Shown here piece by piece: positions 8,536 to 11,737 of a stretch of 11,737 bases of DNA; within the stretch, counting starts at the first letter, position 1, and every line of letters begins with the position of its first letter. The notes beneath the pieces are model-generated. The model worked only from the letters and a program-made list of their open reading frames with translations. It was not told the DNA's origin and searched no databases. A program made the translations under genes and the position numbers. Location: NCBI GenBank assembly GCA_021323255.1, contig JAJTCL010000052.1, positions 1 through 11,737 on the forward strand, written 5' to 3'. Source of the DNA: Propionibacteriaceae bacterium. Its GTDB lineage: Bacteria; Actinomycetota; Actinomycetes; Propionibacteriales; Propionibacteriaceae.

Positions 8536-8541
8536 TACAGT
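8536..8541 (+). promoter_or_regulatory. Probable -10 element of fasR, leaderless start
   Basis: TACAGT matches the actinobacterial -10 pattern TANNNT and ends exactly six bases before the fasR ATG at 8548. No purine-rich Shine-Dalgarno stands between it and the ATG. Transcription would begin at or next to the start codon, as in leaderless actinobacterial mRNAs. No good -35 hexamer is visible, so the promoter may depend on an activator. Confidence 0.4.
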
Positions 8542-8547
8542 CAGCCT

Positions 8548-9789
8548 ATGGCCGCGCGTACCCGAGAGATCAACAGGTCCCTGCTCCCGTCGGCCAAGAC
8601 TCGCGCGACAATTGCCAAGCGACTCGCTGGCGTGACCGGCAAGATGACCACCGCCACCGTGGCTGAGATGGAGGCGCGGTATCACTGGTTTCGCAGGCTC
8701 GATGCCGAGCACCGATCATGGATCACGCTGGTGGCTCAGGCCGGCATCGACGGCTTCGTACGGTGGTTCTCTGCACCCGATATCGAGGTGCCGAGCACCT
8801 CGGAGGTCTTTGGCTCGGCCCCGCGGGAGCTGACACGCAAGATCTCCCTCTACCAGACCGTCGAGCTGGTACGGACGACGATCGAGGTTGTCGAGAGCCA
8901 GATCGATGAATTGATGCCGAAAGGCGACCGGCCCATCCTGCATGCGGCCATTGACCAGTACAGCCGTCAGGTTGCCTTCTCGGCGGCCGAGATCTACGCG
9001 CGAGCTGCCGAGCTGCGCGGCGCCTGGGATGAGCGGCTGGAGGCTCTGGTTGTCGACGCCGTGTTGCGTGGGGAGACCGATGAGACGGTGCTGTCGCGGG
9101 CCTCGACGCTGGGTTGGCATTCCACCGCGGGCGTAGTGGTGATCGTCGGGCCCGCGCCGCAATTGGAGCCGGCGCAGGCTTTGGAATCCATCCGGCATAT
9201 CGCCGCCATCGCCGGGAGCGACATGCTCGGCGCGGTGCAGGGTGACAGGATGGTCGTGGTGCTCGGCGGCGACAGCTTGAATTCACCTGCCCGCGCCATT
9301 GAGGTCGTCCGCAAGTTCGTCACCATGTTCGGGCCGGGGGCGGTCGTCGTAGGACCGACCGTGGAGCACTTGATGGACGCGGCAACCAGCACTCGAGAGG
9401 CGGTCTCTGCCTACCGCGCCGCGGCGGGTTGGCCGGAGGCGCCGCGACCCGTCACGTCTCACGATCTGTTGCCTGAGCGAGCACTGTCCGGTGACGGTCA
9501 TGCTCGCCGGGCGCTGGCCGACGACATCTACCAACCGTTGCAGGCGGCGGGCGGTGGCCTGCTGGAGACGCTGGTGACGTTCCTGGATCAGGGACTCTCG
9601 GTGGAAGCGGCCGCGCGCGCATTGTTCGTCCACGCCAACACCGTCCGCTACCGACTGCGCCGAATCCACGAAGTGACCGGCTACAGCCCGACCGACCCGC
9701 GGGACGCGTACGCCTTGCGGTTGGCGATCACTCTCGGCCGACTCTTCGCCCGTTCCCGCCTCGAAGAGCCAGCACACTCCGGGCGCTGA
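8548..9789 (+). CDS. fasR: PucR-family transcriptional regulator of fatty acid synthesis (FasR-like)
   Basis: A 413-residue PucR/CdaR-type regulator placed directly before fabD, as in Streptomyces, where FasR activates the fabD-fabH-acpP-fabF operon. The N-terminus (about 20-75), TIAKRLAGVTGKM then WFRRLDAEHRSWITLVAQAGIDGFVRWF, resembles the conserved start of that regulator. A helical middle section (about 100-190) follows, then a GGDEF-like degenerate region (about 190-300) with GAVQGDRMVVVLGG. The C-terminal PucR-type helix-turn-helix is at about 338-395: TLVTFLDQGLSVEAAARALFVHANTVRYRLRRIHEVTG. The ATG at 8548 has no clear Shine-Dalgarno but sits six bases after TACAGT, and the protein starts at the conserved length. 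It is a cytoplasmic DNA-binding protein; its effector is not evident. The identity rests on domain architecture plus gene order; binding to the sites proposed here is inference. Confidence 0.88.
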   Translation: MAARTREINRSLLPSAKTRATIAKRLAGVTGKMTTATVAEMEARYHWFRRLDAEHRSWITLVAQAGIDGFVRWFSAPDIEVPSTSEVFGSAPRELTRKISLYQTVELVRTTIEVVESQIDELMPKGDRPILHAAIDQYSRQVAFSAAEIYARAAELRGAWDERLEALVVDAVLRGETDETVLSRASTLGWHSTAGVVVIVGPAPQLEPAQALESIRHIAAIAGSDMLGAVQGDRMVVVLGGDSLNSPARAIEVVRKFVTMFGPGAVVVGPTVEHLMDAATSTREAVSAYRAAAGWPEAPRPVTSHDLLPERALSGDGHARRALADDIYQPLQAAGGGLLETLVTFLDQGLSVEAAARALFVHANTVRYRLRRIHEVTGYSPTDPRDAYALRLAITLGRLFARSRLEEPAHSGR

Positions 9790-9870
9790 AGCCCTTCGGA
9801 TGCTCGCTACCGCTGTCGCGAGCGTCGGCATTGCGCGCCCGACCAGACTGGCCCGAATCCTGGGAGCGTT

Positions 9871-9960
9871 CGTTTCGCGCGCCGCCATAGTAAAAAGCGA
9901 GCGGACACGCTGTTCCGTCCGCGAGCGACGACGAACCGGGCGACTGCCAAGCGCGAAACG
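9871..9960. repeat. Nested inverted repeats in the fasR-fabD gap
   Basis: The 282-bp gap between fasR and fabD holds a perfect 10-bp outer inverted repeat, CGTTTCGCGC at 9871-9880 and GCGCGAAACG at 9951-9960. Inside it is a perfect 6-bp hairpin, GCGGAC 9901-9906 and GTCCGC 9917-9922. The inner hairpin contains TGTTCCGTC (9911-9919), which also occurs in the inverted repeat upstream of fasR. Read on the plus strand no T-tract follows, so it does not look like a terminator of fasR. A control region for fabD is the likeliest role. Confidence 0.5.
9907..9919 (+). promoter_or_regulatory. Candidate FasR binding motif upstream of fabD
   Basis: CGCTGTTCCGTC at 9908-9919 differs at one position from CGTTGTTCCGTC at 8448-8459 in the fasR-pirin gap. 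Both copies form part of an inverted repeat and both precede genes of the fatty acid locus. The fabD copy lies about 150 bp before the fabD start. A shared 12-mer with one mismatch in two short regulatory gaps is suggestive but not proof. Confidence 0.4.
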
Positions 9961-10059
9961 CGCCGGAGCGGAGCGGAGGCATCAAAACTGTAGGGAAGTG
10001 ACAACCAGGCGTCAGAAGATTCGTGATGACCCGATACGGCCTTTTCGTGTGGGCCAGGA

Positions 10060-10065
10060 AATAGT
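10060..10065 (+). promoter_or_regulatory. Possible -10 element of fabD
   Basis: AATAGT ends six bases before the fabD GTG at 10072, the same spacing as TACAGT before fasR. The only Shine-Dalgarno-like string, AGGA at 10056-10059, is 12 bases from the GTG, too far to be ideal. A leaderless transcript is therefore possible. The first base departs from the TANNNT pattern and no strong -35 is seen. Confidence 0.28.
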
Positions 10066-10071
10066 ACAGAT

Positions 10072-11289
10072 GTGCTTGCGATTGTGGCGCCCGGTCAGGG
10101 GGCGCAGACGCCAGGCTTCCTTGGCCCGTGGCTCGATCAGCCTTCCTTCGCTGACCGGCTCAACTGGCTCTCGGCGGTCTCGGGCCTTGATCTGAGGCGT
10201 TACGGCACCGAAGCCGACGCCGAAACCATCCGCAACACCGCGGTTGCCCAGCCACTTCTGGTGGCAGCCGGCCTGCTTGCCGCGCTCGAACTGTTTCCGC
10301 ATCCGGCCGATGCGTACCCGCTCGTTGGTGTCGCTGCAGGTCACTCCGTCGGTGAAATTACCGCCGCAGCAGGAGTCGGGGTGCTGTCGGCCGAGCAGGC
10401 GATGGTCTTGGTACGAGAGCGGGGCCGTGCCATGGCAGGGGCCAGCGCAGCCACTCCGACTTCTATGACGGCCGTGATCGGCGGTGACCCTGAGGATGTG
10501 CTTGCCAGGCTGGAGGCACATGGCCTGACGGCTGCCAACAACAATGGCAGCGGCCAGGTCGTTGCTGCGGGAACCAAGGAGCAGCTGGCCGCGCTGGCAG
10601 CCAATCCCCCGGCCCGGGCCAGGCTCATCGAGCTCAGCGTCGCGGGTGCGTTCCATACCGTGCACATGGAGCCCGCCGTCGCCCGGCTCGAAGCTCTCGC
10701 GCGCGGCATCTCCACCCACGACCCACGCACCCGCTTGCTGTCGAACGCGGATGGCCAGGTCGTGCACGACGGCCGCGAGGTACTTCGGCGACTGGTGGGG
10801 CAGGTTGCCACCCCGGTCCGTTGGGATCTCTGCATGGCGGCAATGAGGGATCTCGGCGTCACTGGCCTGCTGGAGGTGCCGCCGGCAGGCACGCTGACCG
10901 GCATCGCGAAGCGAAACCTCAAGGGCGTGGAGCTCTTCGCCTTGAACACTCCGGATCAGCTCGAGGAGGCGATGGAGTTCGTTCAGAAGCACGGCGGCGC
11001 CGCAGCCGCCTCACCGATTACCAGCAACCCCACCTGGCGTCTGATCGTCTCCCCTGGCAAGGGTCAGTTCCTACGCACCGAGGACGTCGAAGCTGAGATG
11101 ATCCTGCCCATCCACAGCACTGTCGGAATGGTCAAGAACCTCCGGGACGAAATGCCGGTCAGCGCACCCCACGGTGGCATCGTCGTCGAGTGGCTGGTTG
11201 AGGACGGAGATCCTGTCTCCCCCGGTCAGCCGCTGCTTCGGCTGCATCCGACTGTCGAGTCCGCAGACGCCACCGAGGTCACCCGATGA
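10072..11289 (+). CDS. fabD: Malonyl-CoA:ACP transacylase with C-terminal biotinyl/lipoyl-like domain
   Basis: A 405-residue ACP S-malonyltransferase, which moves malonyl groups from CoA to acyl carrier protein for type II fatty acid synthesis. The catalytic domain (1 to about 300) has GQGAQ (8-12), the nucleophile elbow GHSVGE with S92, R117 in the RERG segment that holds the malonyl carboxylate, NNNGSGQVV near 156, and AGAFHT with catalytic H195. Ordinary FabD is about 300-320 residues. Here an Ala-rich linker (about 308-316) leads to an extra domain at 321-393 resembling biotin carboxyl carrier protein: WRLIVSPGKGQFLRT, then VGMVKNLRDEMPVSAPHGG, then WLVEDGDPVSPGQPLLRL. The biotinylated Lys of the AMKM motif is replaced by R358, so it should not be biotinylated. 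The start is GTG at 10072; an ATG two bases earlier is out of frame. It overlaps fabH as ATGA. Confidence 0.95.
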   Translation: MLAIVAPGQGAQTPGFLGPWLDQPSFADRLNWLSAVSGLDLRRYGTEADAETIRNTAVAQPLLVAAGLLAALELFPHPADAYPLVGVAAGHSVGEITAAAGVGVLSAEQAMVLVRERGRAMAGASAATPTSMTAVIGGDPEDVLARLEAHGLTAANNNGSGQVVAAGTKEQLAALAANPPARARLIELSVAGAFHTVHMEPAVARLEALARGISTHDPRTRLLSNADGQVVHDGREVLRRLVGQVATPVRWDLCMAAMRDLGVTGLLEVPPAGTLTGIAKRNLKGVELFALNTPDQLEEAMEFVQKHGGAAAASPITSNPTWRLIVSPGKGQFLRTEDVEAEMILPIHSTVGMVKNLRDEMPVSAPHGGIVVEWLVEDGDPVSPGQPLLRLHPTVESADATEVTR

Positions 11290-11737
11290 GGCTCAATGTG
11301 GCACCCGGAGCCCAACACTCCGCCATTCTCGGCGTGGGTGGATACCGGCCCCGACGGGTCGTCGACAACGCCGAGATCTGTACGATGATCGACTCCTCCG
11401 ATGAGTGGATCCGTACTCGTTCTGGGATCATCGAGCGCCGCTGGGCCTCCGATGACGAGACCATCCAGATGATGTCGCTTGCCGCCGCCCGCAAGGCGCT
11501 GGATCGCGCCGGCATCGAGGCCGGGCAGATCGATACGGTCATCGTTTCGACCGTCACCCACCTCTTTCAGACACCCGCGGTCGCCACCACCATCGCTAGC
11601 GAGCTAGGAGCCAAGAGCGCCGCGGCCTTCGACATCTCTGCCGCCTGCGCGGGGTTTTGCTATGCCACGGCGATGGCTGATTCCTTCATTCGCACTGGCG
11701 CCTCGAAGTATGTGTTGATCATCGGCGTGGAGCGGCT
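11286..11737 (+). CDS. fabH: 3-oxoacyl-ACP synthase III, N-terminal part (3' end outside window)
   Basis: The first 150 residues of beta-ketoacyl-ACP synthase III, which condenses an acyl-CoA primer with malonyl-ACP to start fatty acid chains. The frame is open to the right edge. Diagnostic stretches are AILGVGGYRPRRVVDNAEI (13-31), the family motif SSDEWIRTRSGIIERRW (37-53), DTVIVSTVTHLFQTPAVA (83-100) and the active-site block AFDISAACAGFCYA (114-127), in which C121 is the catalytic Cys. The ATG at 11286 overlaps the fabD stop as ATGA. GAGG in the fabD coding end lies about 8 bases upstream, so translation is probably coupled. Full-length FabH is about 310-340 residues, so nearly half is seen; the His and Asn of the triad lie beyond the window. 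By analogy with Streptomyces, acpP and fabF would follow. Confidence 0.95.
   Translation, partial: MRLNVAPGAQHSAILGVGGYRPRRVVDNAEICTMIDSSDEWIRTRSGIIERRWASDDETIQMMSLAAARKALDRAGIEAGQIDTVIVSTVTHLFQTPAVATTIASELGAKSAAAFDISAACAGFCYATAMADSFIRTGASKYVLIIGVER

Noticed and set aside
9897..9927. Inner hairpin of the fabD upstream region as a terminator.
   Set aside because: The T-run is on the minus strand, where no gene ends. On the plus strand, after fasR, there is no T-tract, so a regulatory reading is preferred.
9800..10195. A 131-codon plus-strand frame spanning the fasR-fabD gap.
   Set aside because: It overlaps the fabD start in another frame, is Arg-rich without domain likeness, and contains the inverted repeats that look regulatory.
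10012..10992. A 326-codon open frame on the minus strand opposite fabD.
   Set aside because: It is fully antisense to a strongly supported gene, shows no recognisable domain, and such long antisense frames are common in high-GC codon use.
11137..11148. A functional biotinylation site in the FabD tail.
   Set aside because: The AMKM-type motif is absent (NLRD); Arg stands where the modified Lys should be. K355 is three residues off and lacks the flanking Met residues.

Overview
The window is high-GC bacterial chromosomal DNA. Several genes start with GTG and coding density is high. A PucR-type regulator sits directly in front of fabD and fabH. In Streptomyces this order (fasR-fabD-fabH-acpP-fabF) marks the type II fatty acid synthase locus, so the host is very probably an actinomycete (Actinomycetota). 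A Propionibacteriales-like relative is my guess, but nothing in the window proves it. No mobile element, CRISPR array, tRNA or rRNA was seen, and all complete genes look intact.

Layout, left to right. (1) The 3' third of aceE (pyruvate dehydrogenase E1) runs rightward off the left edge and converges on an inositol-monophosphatase-family gene, with a strong inverted repeat in the gap. (2) From about 8.33 kb down to 0.95 kb every gene is on the minus strand. In transcription order these are a pirin-family protein, a PHP-domain phosphoesterase with a PolX-like N-terminus (sharing GTGA with the pirin gene), a DUF2961/GH172 glycoside hydrolase, a pyruvate,water dikinase regulatory protein (PSRP) with its target PEP synthase 14 bp downstream, and the monophosphatase. 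(3) A 213-bp divergent gap holding a long inverted repeat separates pirin from fasR. (4) On the plus strand, fasR is followed by a 282-bp regulatory gap, then fabD and the 5' part of fabH, which overlap as ATGA and leave the window at the right edge.

Functional theme. AceE makes acetyl-CoA from pyruvate, PEP synthase turns pyruvate back to PEP under PSRP control, and FasR/FabD/FabH spend acetyl- and malonyl-CoA on fatty acids. The window is therefore largely a pyruvate/acetyl-CoA node with a small accessory operon inside it.

Most notable points. FabD carries an extra C-terminal domain that aligns without gaps around the attachment site of biotin carboxyl carrier protein, but has Arg in place of the biotinylated Lys. 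Upstream of fasR is a 39-bp near-palindrome whose core is repeated upstream of fabD, making it a candidate FasR operator. Both fasR and fabD have -10-like hexamers exactly six bases before their start codons and lack well-placed Shine-Dalgarno sequences, which suggests leaderless transcripts.
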